Notes: generated by a model not told the origin, from the letters alone. DNA of 64,000 nt from Verrucomicrobiota bacterium (GCA_018240025.1 JAFEGM010000003.1:106915-170914); one strand, 5' to 3'. Counted from the stretch's first letter, positions 51,862 to 61,310 are shown. A program made the numbers and translations.

Positions 51862-54495
51862 ATGAGCGCTGCACCCTGCTTCCGGCTCCTCCTCGCTCTC
51901 GGCTGCGCTGGGCTCGCGAACACTCCGGGCCCGCTGACCGCCGCCACCTGGGACGGCGGTTTGTCGCACAACAACTTCACGGTCAACGACCTCTGGTCCA
52001 CGCCGAACAACTGGGTCGAGGGCGCCGCGCCGGTCAGCTCGGCCACCACCGACATCACCTTCGCGCTCAGCGGTCTGCGCACGACCGCCACGCAGAACAT
52101 CGCCGGGACCTTCAACCTGAGGAACCTGACCTTCGCCGCGGGCGCCAATGTCACGCAGTTGAGCGGCAATGCGCTCAACATCGTCAGCGGAGGCGCCATC
52201 GCTCAGAACAGCAATACGGCCGTGCGCATCGCCCAGCCGCTCCAGTTCGCGGCCTCCACCAACATCACCGGCACCGGCACCGGGCGGCTGACGCTGGACG
52301 GCCCGCTGGACGGTGCGGCCTCGATCCTCAACTTCTTCGGCGCGAACGGCAACCCGGGGAGCCTGTTGGTCACCCTCAGCGGAACCAACCGCACGGCCGC
52401 GGTGACACTGGGCTCGCCCACCGGCGGCATCACGCCGGTCGACCTCACGCTGGCCACCGACCAGGCGACCGGGGCGGGATCGGTGTTGTTCTACAATGGC
52501 AACACGCTCCGGGCGGCGGGCGTGCGCACGCTCGCGAACGGGCTGCTGCTCAATCACCAACCGAGCAACGGGCTGCCGAATGTCTATACTTTTGGCAGCG
52601 GTGGGGATTTGATCGTCGATGGCGTCGTCGCAGTCGCCTCCGCGGGCAAGACGCTGCGGATCGAGAACGCGCTGACGAACTTCCGCGGTAACCTCTCGGG
52701 CAGCGCGCCGCTGACGAAGGCCGGCCCTGGGGACCTGCGCCTCGCCGGAACCAACAATACTGCGTTCAACGGCCGCTGGGTGATCAACGAAGGCAAGATC
52801 CTGCTGAAGGAAGCGAATGCGGTCAGCCTCAACCTGGTGGTCATCAATGTCGACAATGGGCTCGACCTGCAGGGCAATGCGGCCGTCACGCTGGGCGGAC
52901 TCGGCGGCAGCGGGGCGCTCGCGCTCGGCAGCACGGCGCTCACCATCGGAAACACGGCTCTTACGGGCGTGGAGTACAGCGGCGCCATCACCTCGTCCTC
53001 TCCCACCGTGGGATCGGTCCGGGTCGTCGGCGCCCAGCACGAACTCGTGCTGCGAGGGGTGAGTTCGTTCGGCGGGCTGATCGCGGAAACCGGCTCCTGC
53101 GTGCTCGGCGCCGGGGCGAGCGTCACCTTGGGCGGCGATGTCTCCGTCGGCTCCGAGACCAGCGTGCCGGGCACCCTGACGGTGCGGGATGGCGGCGTGC
53201 TGACGATGAACGACAGGACGCTCGTCGTCGTCGGCCCGACCGGCACCGGCCTGACCGTGACGGGGCAGGGCAGCAGCCTCAGTGGACCGTTTCAGATTGT
53301 GGTGACGGGATCGGGCACCGACACCGCCAAGCTCACCGTGGCCAGCGGAGGCACGGTCAATTCGCTGTTCGGGATCTTCGGCGCCAACAGCTCGAGCGGC
53401 ACCGGCGCGCTCGAAATTCAGGCCGGCGGCACGCTCAACAATGCCGCCGGCATCGTCGGATTCATCAACGGATCGCCCGGGGTGGCGCGGGTGGGCGGAT
53501 TTGGAGCGGTCTGGAATATGAACACCTCGCTGGGCATGGGCGGCTTCAGCGAGGCGCAGCGCGGTGGGGTGGGCTCGCTGCGGATCGAGCTGGGCGGGCT
53601 GGTGCAGACTCCGTCGACCACCTTTTGGACGGCGAATTGCCGCATCGATGCCGCCGGCGGCAAGCTCACCATCAACCGGCTGATCAACAACGTGCCGGCG
53701 GGGGGCAGCGCGATCCTCGCCTTGAGCGATCCGGATGAGACCGTCTCGGCGCTGACGATCGGCGCGGACGGTTCCAGCTCGAACTTCACCGGCACGGTAA
53801 CGAACAGCGATGTCGCCCCGGGCGGCCTGACCAAGTTGGGTGACGGCACCGTGGTGCTCAGCGGGCCGGTCAGCTACACCGGCACGACCCGGGTACTCGG
53901 CGGGAAGCTGTCGATTCCGCAGCTCAACTTCTTCGGCACCCTGCTCGAGATCGGCAATGGAGGCACCTACGAACTCAGCTCCATCTGGGGCACGAACGGG
54001 GTCAGCCGCACGACCATCGCGGCCGGCGGGCGGCTCATCGGCTCGGGCGTGCTGCGCGGCAGCGTGAACAACGCCGGGCTCATCGAATTGAACGGCAACA
54101 TTCAGCAGATGATCATCGGCGGACCGTTCCAGAACAGCGGCCGTCTGCGGGTCGCGCGGGGCGCGAGATTCACGGCCAGTCAGTCGATGGTGAACACCGG
54201 CGTGCTCGACCTCATCACGGCCGGGGCCGTGGACCTGTCCCCGGACTTCGTGAATCAGGGCGTCATCCTCGATCGTCACAGCGTGAAGCTCGCGAGCTCG
54301 GTCGTGGGTTCCAACGTGACGGTGACGGTCACCGCCTTTGGCGGGCACACCTACCGCGTGCAGCGCAGCACCTCGCCGGACGCCGGCTTCGTGGACTGGA
54401 GCCAGCCGGTCACGATCTCGAGCGACAGCACGCTGACCATGCTCGATACCCTGCCGCCCTCGGGGAAGGCCTTTTATCGCGTGGTCATCGATTGA
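51862..54495 (+). CDS. secreted protein with PATR-like beta repeats
   Basis: 877 residues from the ATG at 51862. A signal peptide (FRLLLALGCAGLANTPGPLTA) is followed by ATWDGG, DLWSTPNNWVEG, a frequent opening of PATR-type secreted proteins. Repeats such as GSAPLTKAGPGDLRLAGTNNTAF and PGGLTKLGDGTVVLSGPVSYTGTTRVLGG match autotransporter-associated beta-strand units. The end (GVLDLITAG, GHTYRVQRSTS, FYRVVID) matches the C-terminus of the 1683-residue protein at 19122. No beta-barrel or PEP-CTERM tail. It is divergent from hisB with 139 bp between the starts. Confidence 0.88.
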   Translation: MSAAPCFRLLLALGCAGLANTPGPLTAATWDGGLSHNNFTVNDLWSTPNNWVEGAAPVSSATTDITFALSGLRTTATQNIAGTFNLRNLTFAAGANVTQLSGNALNIVSGGAIAQNSNTAVRIAQPLQFAASTNITGTGTGRLTLDGPLDGAASILNFFGANGNPGSLLVTLSGTNRTAAVTLGSPTGGITPVDLTLATDQATGAGSVLFYNGNTLRAAGVRTLANGLLLNHQPSNGLPNVYTFGSGGDLIVDGVVAVASAGKTLRIENALTNFRGNLSGSAPLTKAGPGDLRLAGTNNTAFNGRWVINEGKILLKEANAVSLNLVVINVDNGLDLQGNAAVTLGGLGGSGALALGSTALTIGNTALTGVEYSGAITSSSPTVGSVRVVGAQHELVLRGVSSFGGLIAETGSCVLGAGASVTLGGDVSVGSETSVPGTLTVRDGGVLTMNDRTLVVVGPTGTGLTVTGQGSSLSGPFQIVVTGSGTDTAKLTVASGGTVNSLFGIFGANSSSGTGALEIQAGGTLNNAAGIVGFINGSPGVARVGGFGAVWNMNTSLGMGGFSEAQRGGVGSLRIELGGLVQTPSTTFWTANCRIDAAGGKLTINRLINNVPAGGSAILALSDPDETVSALTIGADGSSSNFTGTVTNSDVAPGGLTKLGDGTVVLSGPVSYTGTTRVLGGKLSIPQLNFFGTLLEIGNGGTYELSSIWGTNGVSRTTIAAGGRLIGSGVLRGSVNNAGLIELNGNIQQMIIGGPFQNSGRLRVARGARFTASQSMVNTGVLDLITAGAVDLSPDFVNQGVILDRHSVKLASSVVGSNVTVTVTAFGGHTYRVQRSTSPDAGFVDWSQPVTISSDSTLTMLDTLPPSGKAFYRVVID

Positions 54496-54516
54496 GCATC
54501 GGGGCGAAAACTGCCC

Positions 54517-55821
54517 TCAACCTCCCGCCACCGCCGCTCCCGCCCGGCGCTGCTGTGCCCACCAGACGAGCGGCGGAAGCAGGATGAGCAACCTCAGCCA
54601 AACCGGCTGCGCCCAGGGCAGCGGCTGCAGCCAGAGCAGGAAATAGGCAAAGGCGCTCACGCTGAAAATCAGCCAGCCGTGCGCCGCCGGCCCGCGCAGG
54701 GCGGCGAAGGGGAGAATCCAGGCCAGATACCACGGATGCAGCGCCGGGCTCAGCAGCAAGAGCGCGCCCAGCACCCAAAGCGTCGCTCGCAGCCAGTCGC
54801 GGCGGAACACCCAAGCCGCCAGGCCGCAGCCGACGGCGAGCGCGAGTTGCGGCAGCGCATTGGTCTCGAGCCGCAGCCCGCTGACCAATTCGAAGAGCCA
54901 CCAGACGCAGTCGTTGGTCCGCGCCACGCGGCCGAAGGTGCGCAGGCCGGCGAGGGGATCGACCCCCGGCCAGCCGAGCAGCAGGGCGGTCACCAGCGGC
55001 GGCACGGCGGCCAGCAACAGCCAGCCCGCGCGGCGCCAGCCGCAGGCCAGGAACCAGACCGGCAGCAGCACGAGGGGCACGAGCTTCAGCGCGATACCCA
55101 CGCCGAGGAGCAGGGCCGATCCGCCCAGCGCCCGGCGCGAGGGTTGGGCGAGGTCGCGCTCCAGCAACCGCGCGGCCCCGACCAGCGCGAGGACCATGAG
55201 CACGTCGAAATGCACTGCGCCCGCGAAGGCGTAGATGGCGAGCGGATTCCAGCCGTAGATCGCAGCCACGCGCAGATCGGACCGACGCCAGTGGGCCAGC
55301 AGCGCCACGATGGCGAGATCGAGCCGGGTGAAGGCGAGCTTCCAGACCAGCGTCGGAAAGGCCTGCAGCGCGCGGAAGATGAGCTGCGCGCCCGGCGGAT
55401 AGGCCGCCACGAAGCCCGGGTGATTGATCTTCGCCCAGTCGGCGTCGCGCAGCCCCGCCAGTTCGGGCGCGGCCGGTGCCAGGACATAGGGATTGAAACC
55501 GGCGGCTTGGACCCGACCCTCCCAGACGTAGCGCCAGAAGTCGTCGCCCGGCTCGGCCGGGAGCAGCAGGAGGCGCGCGCCGATGGCCACCATCCAAAGG
55601 CGCGTCGGGGTGATGGGGCCGCGCAGAGCCGCCAGGTAGACCAGCCCCGCCAGCAGGCCGAGCAGGGCGAAGCGGACCGGATTCCCCGGCGCGGTCAGAT
55701 CGCTCGTCGCGCTCAGGCCGAGCGCGCAGGGCAGCAGCAGATACGGCGAAAGCGAGGCCGGAAGCCGGAAGCCGGCAGCGCGCGGGCCAGGCCCGGGCTG
55801 TCTGCTTCCTGGGTGCGTCAT
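54517..55821 (-). CDS. GT87/MptB-like membrane mannosyltransferase
   Basis: 434 residues with about ten membrane helices. The first periplasmic loop carries DDFWRYVWEGRVQAAGFNPY, the DD-x-WRY-WEGRV-x-GxNPY motif of polyprenol-phosphate-dependent alpha-mannosyltransferases (MptA/MptB, GT87-like). It then has INHPGFVAAYPPGAQLIF and GWNPLAIYAFAGAVHFD. It should transfer a sugar from a lipid-phosphate donor to a glycolipid at the outer membrane leaflet. It starts on an ATGA with the ABC exporter stop and runs convergent to the PATR gene. Confidence 0.87.
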   Translation of the reverse strand: MTHPGSRQPGPGPRAAGFRLPASLSPYLLLPCALGLSATSDLTAPGNPVRFALLGLLAGLVYLAALRGPITPTRLWMVAIGARLLLLPAEPGDDFWRYVWEGRVQAAGFNPYVLAPAAPELAGLRDADWAKINHPGFVAAYPPGAQLIFRALQAFPTLVWKLAFTRLDLAIVALLAHWRRSDLRVAAIYGWNPLAIYAFAGAVHFDVLMVLALVGAARLLERDLAQPSRRALGGSALLLGVGIALKLVPLVLLPVWFLACGWRRAGWLLLAAVPPLVTALLLGWPGVDPLAGLRTFGRVARTNDCVWWLFELVSGLRLETNALPQLALAVGCGLAAWVFRRDWLRATLWVLGALLLLSPALHPWYLAWILPFAALRGPAAHGWLIFSVSAFAYFLLWLQPLPWAQPVWLRLLILLPPLVWWAQQRRAGAAVAGG

Positions 55822-57719
55822 CCTTCCTCTTTCTCCGCGGGGCGGTTGGCCGCAAACTGCATCTCGGAAAGGCGCCGATACAACCCGCTGTCATTGCGCA
55901 TCAGCTCCTCGTGCGTCCCGCTCTCGGCCACGCGTCCGTCCTGCAGCACGCAGATGCGATCGCACTCCCGCACGGTGGCGAGGCGATGGGCGATGATCAG
56001 GCTGGTGCGGTTGCGCATGAGGCCCTCGAGCGCCTCCTGCACCAAGGCCTCGCTCTCGCTGTCGAGCGAGCTGGTGGCCTCGTCGAGGATGAGAATGGCC
56101 GGGTCGCGCAGGATGGCCCGGGCGATGGCCACGCGCTGCTTTTGTCCGCCCGAGAGCCGCATGCCGCGTTCGCCCACGATGGTCTCGTAGCCCTCGGGGA
56201 AGCGGGCGATGAAGTCGTGCGCATTCGCCTTCTTGGCCGCCTCGACGATCTCCTCGCGCGAGGCGCCGGGCCGGCCGTAGGAGATGTTCTCCGCCACCGT
56301 GCCGCCGAAGAGCAGGACCTCCTGCGGGACCACCGCCATCTGACTGCGGAGATGCGCCAGCGGATATTCCGAGGCCGGACGGCCGTCGATGCGCAGCGTG
56401 CCCTGGTCAGGCTCGTAGAAACGAAGCAGGAGCGAGACGACCGTCGATTTCCCCGCGCCGCTGGGTCCGACCAGCGCGATGCGTTCGCCCGCTCGGGCCG
56501 AGAGCGAGAGCCCGCGCAGCACCGGCACCTCCGGCCGCCCGGGATAGGCGAAATGGATCTGGTCGAACTCGAGCTCGCCCCGCGCCCGTCCGCCGCCGGT
56601 GGGCGCGACCGGAGCGGCCACCGCCTCGGCCGAGAGCGCAGGCCGCTGGGCGTACTCGGCCGGCAGGACTGCCTCAGGCGTTTCGTCGAGCAGCTCGCGC
56701 ACGCGCGCGGTCGCGCCGACCGTCTTTTGAATCTGACTGTACAGGTCGGCGAAGGAGGCCGTCGCGCCGCCCACGTACACCGTGTACAAAATGAACTTGG
56801 CGAAATCGCCGAACTGGATCTTGCCGCTCTGCAGGTAGGTGGCGCCGAACCACATCACGAGCACGACCGCGCCGAAGAGGGCGAAAATGATGAAGGCGAT
56901 GAGAGCCGAGCGGTATTTCGCGCCCTGCAGCGTCATCTCGAGGAACTTGTGCAGCGTGCTGGAGTACCGCCGCGTCTCGAAGGGCTCGTTGGTGAACGAC
57001 TTCACGTTGGCGATGCCCTGCAGCGTTTCCTCCACCACCGTGGCGCTCTCGGCCAGTCGGTCCTGCGCCTGGCGCGAGAAGGCGCGGATCTTCCGGCCGA
57101 TGATGATGGCGGTCAGGATGATGACCGGCAGCGACCCCAGCATGACCAGCGTCAGCCGCCAGGAGGTGATGGTGACCAGCGCGCAGGCACCGACCAGCAG
57201 GATGAACTGGCGGAGGAATTGCGGGACCGAGAAGACCAGCGCCTCCTCCACCTGGGCGAGATCGGCCGAGAGCCGGCTGCTCAATTCGCCCACCCGGCGC
57301 TTCGAATAGAACGTCATGGGCAGCGCGACCAGCCGCGCGTAGACCTCGCAGCGCAGGTCGTAGAGCCCCCGCTGCCCGCATTGGGCGAACCAGAGCGAGG
57401 AGAAGAACGAGCAGAACGCCTGCGCCGCCAGCGCGCCCATGAGCAGCAGCGCAGTCTGGTTGATGGCCAGCGCACCGAGATCGCCGGCCTGCCGGGCGTG
57501 ATCGAGCATCTGGCCGATCAGAAACGGGAACGCCAGGCTGAAGGCGCTGGCGCCCATGTTCAGCAACAGCGCGACCGAAAGTCGGCCGCGGTAGGGCAGA
57601 AGATAGAGAAAGACCCGCGCGGCCTGGAACAGATTCTCCTTCGTCACGGGAACCTTCGGCGGGGTGGAATTTGCCCCCGTCGCTGGCGCGCCGGCTGCTG
57701 AGGGAGAGGATTCGGCCAT
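55818..57719 (-). CDS. ABC exporter, fused permease and ATPase (MsbA/lipid A type)
   Basis: 633 residues. An N-terminal six-helix permease (about 35-335) and a C-terminal ATPase: Walker A GPSGAGKST near 416, Q loop VVPQEVLLF, signature LSGGQKQR and Walker B ILILDEATSSLDSE, followed by the His switch of IIAHRL. Homologues flip lipids, glycolipids or polysaccharide precursors; with the adjacent glycosyltransferase a lipid-linked glycan is plausible. The N-terminal 28 residues are Ser/Pro/Ala-rich and disordered. Its stop overlaps the next start (ATGA). Confidence 0.94.
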   Translation of the reverse strand: MAESSPSAAGAPATGANSTPPKVPVTKENLFQAARVFLYLLPYRGRLSVALLLNMGASAFSLAFPFLIGQMLDHARQAGDLGALAINQTALLLMGALAAQAFCSFFSSLWFAQCGQRGLYDLRCEVYARLVALPMTFYSKRRVGELSSRLSADLAQVEEALVFSVPQFLRQFILLVGACALVTITSWRLTLVMLGSLPVIILTAIIIGRKIRAFSRQAQDRLAESATVVEETLQGIANVKSFTNEPFETRRYSSTLHKFLEMTLQGAKYRSALIAFIIFALFGAVVLVMWFGATYLQSGKIQFGDFAKFILYTVYVGGATASFADLYSQIQKTVGATARVRELLDETPEAVLPAEYAQRPALSAEAVAAPVAPTGGGRARGELEFDQIHFAYPGRPEVPVLRGLSLSARAGERIALVGPSGAGKSTVVSLLLRFYEPDQGTLRIDGRPASEYPLAHLRSQMAVVPQEVLLFGGTVAENISYGRPGASREEIVEAAKKANAHDFIARFPEGYETIVGERGMRLSGGQKQRVAIARAILRDPAILILDEATSSLDSESEALVQEALEGLMRNRTSLIIAHRLATVRECDRICVLQDGRVAESGTHEELMRNDSGLYRRLSEMQFAANRPAEKEEG

Positions 57720-57783
57720 GGGGTGGAATCTCTACATCTTGGGCTCGAACCCGTAAAATCCACCCTTGGGTAATTTTCCCGAT

Positions 57784-57814
57784 TTGACGTAAAAAACAGT
57801 GTCCGCCTTACAAT
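57784..57814 (+). promoter_or_regulatory. sigma-70-like promoter candidate
   Basis: TTGACG (57784-57789) and TACAAT (57809-57814) are spaced by 19 bp in an AT-rich stretch of a GC-rich window, about 120 bp before the start of the ankyrin lipoprotein gene. The spacer is longer than the ideal 17 bp, so the call is tentative. Confidence 0.5.
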
Positions 57815-57932
57815 GTAATTCTACGCTGGACATTTTCAGGGAAGTCGTGCAACTCTCGCTGGGTTATTCACAGGACTGCGGAAAATCGCAGTGACATTTT
57901 CGGTCCCCTCACCTCCACCTCCTAAACCTGTC

Positions 57933-59633
57933 ATGAATCTCAACCGAACCCTCGGTGCGCTCCTGTGCGCCTCGACGGTGGCCGCCGTACCGGTCCTCCT
58001 GACCGGCTGCGGCAAGTCCGCCGACCAAGCCAAGGCACGTCTCGCGAAAGCCAACGTGTCGTTCACGCCGGACGACTTCGTACGCGCCGCCGGCCAGGGC
58101 GATGTCGACCTGCTCGGCCTCTTTCTCCAGGCCGGCATGGACAAGAACGCGCAGGACGCGCGCGGCTGGACGGCCCTGATGAAGGCGTCTGAGGCCGGGC
58201 ACAAGAAGGTGGTCAAGGCACTGCTGCAGTACGGCGCCAAGACCGAGCTGACCAACGCCGACGGCAGCACGGCGCTAATCCTCGCGGCGGGCAACGATCA
58301 TCATGAATGCGTGCGCGCGCTGATCGACTCGGCCGCGGACGTCAACGCCAAGAACGCCAAGGGTTGGACCGCGCTGGCCATGGCCGCCTACCGCGGACAC
58401 GCGAAGACGACGGAGGTTCTGCTGAAAACCTCGCGCGATGCCCTGGCGAAGTCCGATGCCCTCAGTCGTGCGCTGATGGTCTCCGCACTGCTGGGCCACG
58501 CCGACATCGCCCGCCTGTTGCTCGACGCCGGCGCGCCGGTCAACACCACCATCGAGAAGCAGCAGACCGCGCTGATGTTCGCCGCCATGGGCGCGAAGAA
58601 GGATCTGGTGCAGCTGCTGCTCAGCCGCGGCGCCGATACCGCGCTGATGAATCAGGACGGTTCGACCGCCTCCATCCTGGCGCTGCAGAAGGGCCACACG
58701 GAGATCGCCAAGATCATCGACACCTACGCCGCCAACACGCCGCAAACGACCAATCGCAGCACGGTCCTGGCCGCCGCGCCTGCCGCGCCCGCCCCGGTGG
58801 CTCCGAGCGCTGCGGCAGCGCCAGCTGCTCCGGCCAAGGGTTCGTCGCCCGCGCCCGCGAGCGGCCTGACGCCGCCTACGCTCACGGCGAGTCCGTCGGC
58901 CAAGCCCGGCCAGGCGGTCGGTCCCGCGCCCAAGCCGGTGGCCGATCCCGCGGTCGTCGCACAGGCTGACGCCAATGCGGCCCGGCTCGAGCAGACGTTC
59001 CTCAAGGAGCGCAAGGTCGATCCGCAGGCGCTGCTCGCCGTCGATACCGGTCAGGATTCCGACGGCGACGGCTGGACCGATTCCGAGGAGGTCGCTTACG
59101 GCAGCAACCCGAACGATCCCGGCTCGCATCCGCCGCTCCACACCAAGCTGCGCATGGCCAAGCTCGATGCGCAGCCGTTCCCGGTCGTCTTCGAGGGCGT
59201 GGAGGGCAAGCGCGCCGTTATCACCATCCAGCACGGGCAGCTGTCCGAACGTCACGTTTTGGCGGTCGGTAACTCCGTCCCCGGCGAAGGCTGGAAGGTG
59301 GCCGGCATTCGCCCGCGCCGCACGGTCGACAAGTCGGGCACGACGCTCGACGTCTCCGAACTCGTGCTGCAGAGCCCGTCGACCGGCGAGAAGCTGGTTT
59401 TGGTGAAATCGATGCTGGCCAACGCGCCCGGCGGTTCCGCCACGCTCTCGCTCGAAGGCATGGATCGTGAGATCCAGGTGAAGGAGAAGCAGGTCTTTGC
59501 CCTCGGGCCCGACGAGAGCGAGCGCTACACCGTGCTCGACATTCGTCCCACCCAGGTCGTGTTGAAGGTGCACGGCACCGGCGACGTCATCACCGTGACG
59601 ATGCGCGAGCCGATGCCCCAGGCGCGACGCTGA
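57933..59633 (+). CDS. ankyrin-repeat lipoprotein with Asp-rich linker and C-terminal beta domain
   Basis: 566 residues. The lipobox LLTGC places Cys26 as the lipid anchor. Residues about 35-265 hold six or so ankyrin repeats (ARGWTALMKASEAGHKKVVKALLQYGAK; DGSTALILAAGNDHHECVRALID). A Pro/Ala linker follows to about 350. DTGQDSDGDGWTDSEEVAYGSNPNDP near 375 resembles a type-3 thrombospondin/EF-hand calcium motif, then PGSHPPLHTKLRMAKL and a beta-rich end. The Asp-rich linker plus SHPPL pattern recalls Amuc_1099-type pilus-associated proteins of Verrucomicrobiota; that link is from memory and tentative. Likely a periplasmic or outer-membrane scaffold. Confidence 0.85.
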   Translation: MNLNRTLGALLCASTVAAVPVLLTGCGKSADQAKARLAKANVSFTPDDFVRAAGQGDVDLLGLFLQAGMDKNAQDARGWTALMKASEAGHKKVVKALLQYGAKTELTNADGSTALILAAGNDHHECVRALIDSAADVNAKNAKGWTALAMAAYRGHAKTTEVLLKTSRDALAKSDALSRALMVSALLGHADIARLLLDAGAPVNTTIEKQQTALMFAAMGAKKDLVQLLLSRGADTALMNQDGSTASILALQKGHTEIAKIIDTYAANTPQTTNRSTVLAAAPAAPAPVAPSAAAAPAAPAKGSSPAPASGLTPPTLTASPSAKPGQAVGPAPKPVADPAVVAQADANAARLEQTFLKERKVDPQALLAVDTGQDSDGDGWTDSEEVAYGSNPNDPGSHPPLHTKLRMAKLDAQPFPVVFEGVEGKRAVITIQHGQLSERHVLAVGNSVPGEGWKVAGIRPRRTVDKSGTTLDVSELVLQSPSTGEKLVLVKSMLANAPGGSATLSLEGMDREIQVKEKQVFALGPDESERYTVLDIRPTQVVLKVHGTGDVITVTMREPMPQARR

Positions 59634-59644
59634 GGGGGGGAGAA

Positions 59645-59728
59645 GCGGCCTGCGGCTTTGGTCGTTGCGAAGACGACGGCTGAGGAGCGGCCTGCGGCTT
59701 TGGTCGTTGCGAGGACGAGGACGACGAC
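59645..59728. repeat. 42-bp tandem duplication
   Basis: Two adjacent units (59645 and 59687) share GCGGCCTGCGGCTTTGGTCG followed by TTGCGA(A/G)GACGA. GACGAGGAC simple repeats continue to about 59750. They lie directly behind the ankyrin lipoprotein stop. Confidence 0.75.
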
Positions 59729-59760
59729 GAGGACGAGGACGATCTCGAGTAGCGGCCTTT

Positions 59761-59962
59761 GTCCGCGAGCTGTCGGTGACGCTGCCCTCGCCCACGACTA
59801 GTAGGGACGTGCTCCCGCACGTCCGCGAGCCGTCGGTGACGCTGCCATCGCCGACGACTGGTAGGGACGTGCTCCTGCACGTCCGCGAGCCGTCGGTGAC
59901 GCTGCCATCGCCCACGACTAGTAGGGACGTGCTCCCGCACGTCCGCGAGCCGTCGGTGACGC
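59761..59962. repeat. 60-bp tandem repeat, three full units plus a partial
   Basis: Exact 60-bp period at 59761, 59821, 59881 and a 22-bp fourth unit. Each unit opens with GTCCGCGAGC(C/T)GTCGGTGAC and closes with GTAGGGACGTGCTCC(C/T)GCAC, where GGACGTGC and GCACGTCC are inverted around the unit boundary. An inverted copy lies at 61249-61280. Confidence 0.9.
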
Positions 59963-59971
59963 GTCACCCCG

Positions 59972-60871
59972 TCACCCCCTCGCTCGTCGCCAGAAAGGCG
60001 GCACGATCTTCCCCCGCCGCTTGGCCATGACCGCCAGCACGATCCCGGTCGTGGTGCACAGGACGAGGGCGAGGATGGACGACTCGACGCCGAACTTGCC
60101 GCCGGTCAGCCATTCCGGGCCGCGCATGGTGGAACGGATCAGGCCCTGGGCGGGTTCGTTACCTGAGACGATGCCGGAGAAGATGGCGGACTGGGTGTAA
60201 TTCCACGCCACGTGGAATCCGATGCCGAGCCAGAGCCGGCGCGTCAGCATGACCGTGGCAGCCAGGAGAATGCCGGCTTCGACCGCGATGAAGAGCGCGC
60301 CTTCCATGGTCGCCTGCGGGTTCATCAGGTGGGTGAGGCCGAAGACCAGCGCGGAGACCACCAGCCCCGCCCAGCTGCCGAACCAGCTCTCGATCGAGCG
60401 GAAGAGTACGCCGCGGAACAGCAGTTCCTCGTAGACTCCGGAGCTCAGCGCCATCGCAATCGCCGGGATCATGAACGAGACCGGATTCAGCCCTTGTATC
60501 CGGTAGATGCCCAGCGCCATCAGAACGAGTTCGCAGGTGGCATACAACACGAAGCCGATCAGCAGGCCGAGCCCCAGCTCACGGCCCAGGCCGGTCAGCG
60601 CCAGCTCGGAGACCGGGCGCTGCTCGATGAAGGTGCCGTAGGCGCGGTAGACCGCGAAGCCGGCGATGGCCAGGGCCACGATGTGTTTGACCGACTTCGT
60701 GGGATCCTTGGCGTAACTCGTCATCGCGTCCTCATTCAGCCCCATCATCATGAGCAGGGTGAATCCGAGCACCACGATGCGCGCCAGCGGGCAGCGCAGG
60801 ATGCGCCGGGCGAGATTGGGCGTGGGGCGAGGCGTGGCCGGCGAAGCGGCGGTCAGCGGCGAAGAATCCAC
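59972..60871 (-). CDS. CPBP-family intramembrane metalloprotease
   Basis: 299 residues if the GTG at 60871 is the start; the frame is open to 61225, and the exact start is uncertain as the N-terminal region is Pro/Ala/Arg-rich. Seven to eight hydrophobic segments follow. The CPBP/Abi (Rce1-like) signatures are VYEELLFRGVLFRS (EExxxR), FGLTHL and FHVAWNY. These proteins cleave within membranes and occur in immunity, prenyl-protein processing or unknown roles. The stop TGA (59972-59974) lies in a GTCACCCC repeat, and copies of the 60-bp repeat lie on both sides of the gene. Confidence 0.85.
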   Translation of the reverse strand: MDSSPLTAASPATPRPTPNLARRILRCPLARIVVLGFTLLMMMGLNEDAMTSYAKDPTKSVKHIVALAIAGFAVYRAYGTFIEQRPVSELALTGLGRELGLGLLIGFVLYATCELVLMALGIYRIQGLNPVSFMIPAIAMALSSGVYEELLFRGVLFRSIESWFGSWAGLVVSALVFGLTHLMNPQATMEGALFIAVEAGILLAATVMLTRRLWLGIGFHVAWNYTQSAIFSGIVSGNEPAQGLIRSTMRGPEWLTGGKFGVESSILALVLCTTTGIVLAVMAKRRGKIVPPFWRRARG

Positions 60872-61248
60872 GGCGGGAGGAGCGAGAGATGGGCGTTGAC
60901 GTGCGGCGGGTTCCGCCTCGGGCAGTCGTCTTCGGCGAGCGTCGCCAGACACGGGGCTGCCGCTCGCAAGAAGACCCGCAACAGAGGAGGGTCGAAAAAG
61001 GCTATCGGGCAGCCCACCGGAGGCAATGAGAATCCGGGTGGACGCTGTTGCGACACTCCGCGTCCGCGAACTGCCTATAATGCTACCGCCCAAGATCGGT
61101 AGGGACGAGTTCCGGAGCGCCCGCGAACATGGCCCGAAGCCGTCGTTGGCTCTTGTCGTGGTCGGGGATGCAGGTCCGCGAGCGTCTTCAAAGCCGTCTC
61201 CGTCCACGGCGGGCAGGCGGCACATGCGGGAAGGACCGCGTCGTGGAC

Positions 61249-61310
61249 GGCTCGCGGACGTGCGGGAGCACGTCCCTACCGGTCTTGGGTGACGGGGTGA
61301 CGGGGTGACG
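61249..61310. repeat. inverted GGACGTGC repeat and GGGGTGAC octamers
   Basis: GGCTCGCGGACGTGCGGGAG and the following CACGTCCCTACC are the reverse complement of the end of the 60-bp repeats at 59761-59962. Three GGGGTGAC octamers follow (61287-61310), the same octamer that carries the stop codons of three genes in this window. Confidence 0.85.

Larger units (their letters stand above)
59634..59971. other. 338-bp spacer made of repeats
   Basis: Between the ankyrin lipoprotein and the stop of the facing CPBP gene. Almost wholly the 42-bp and 60-bp repeats and a GTCACCCC pair at its end, which contains the CPBP stop codon. Frames through it encode repeat peptides and are not genes. Confidence 0.7.

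Noticed and set aside
59590-59967. Repetitive 125-codon frame (RRLADVREHVP-type peptide)
   Set aside because: It is only the translation of the 60-bp tandem repeat; 60 is a multiple of three, so any frame stays open.
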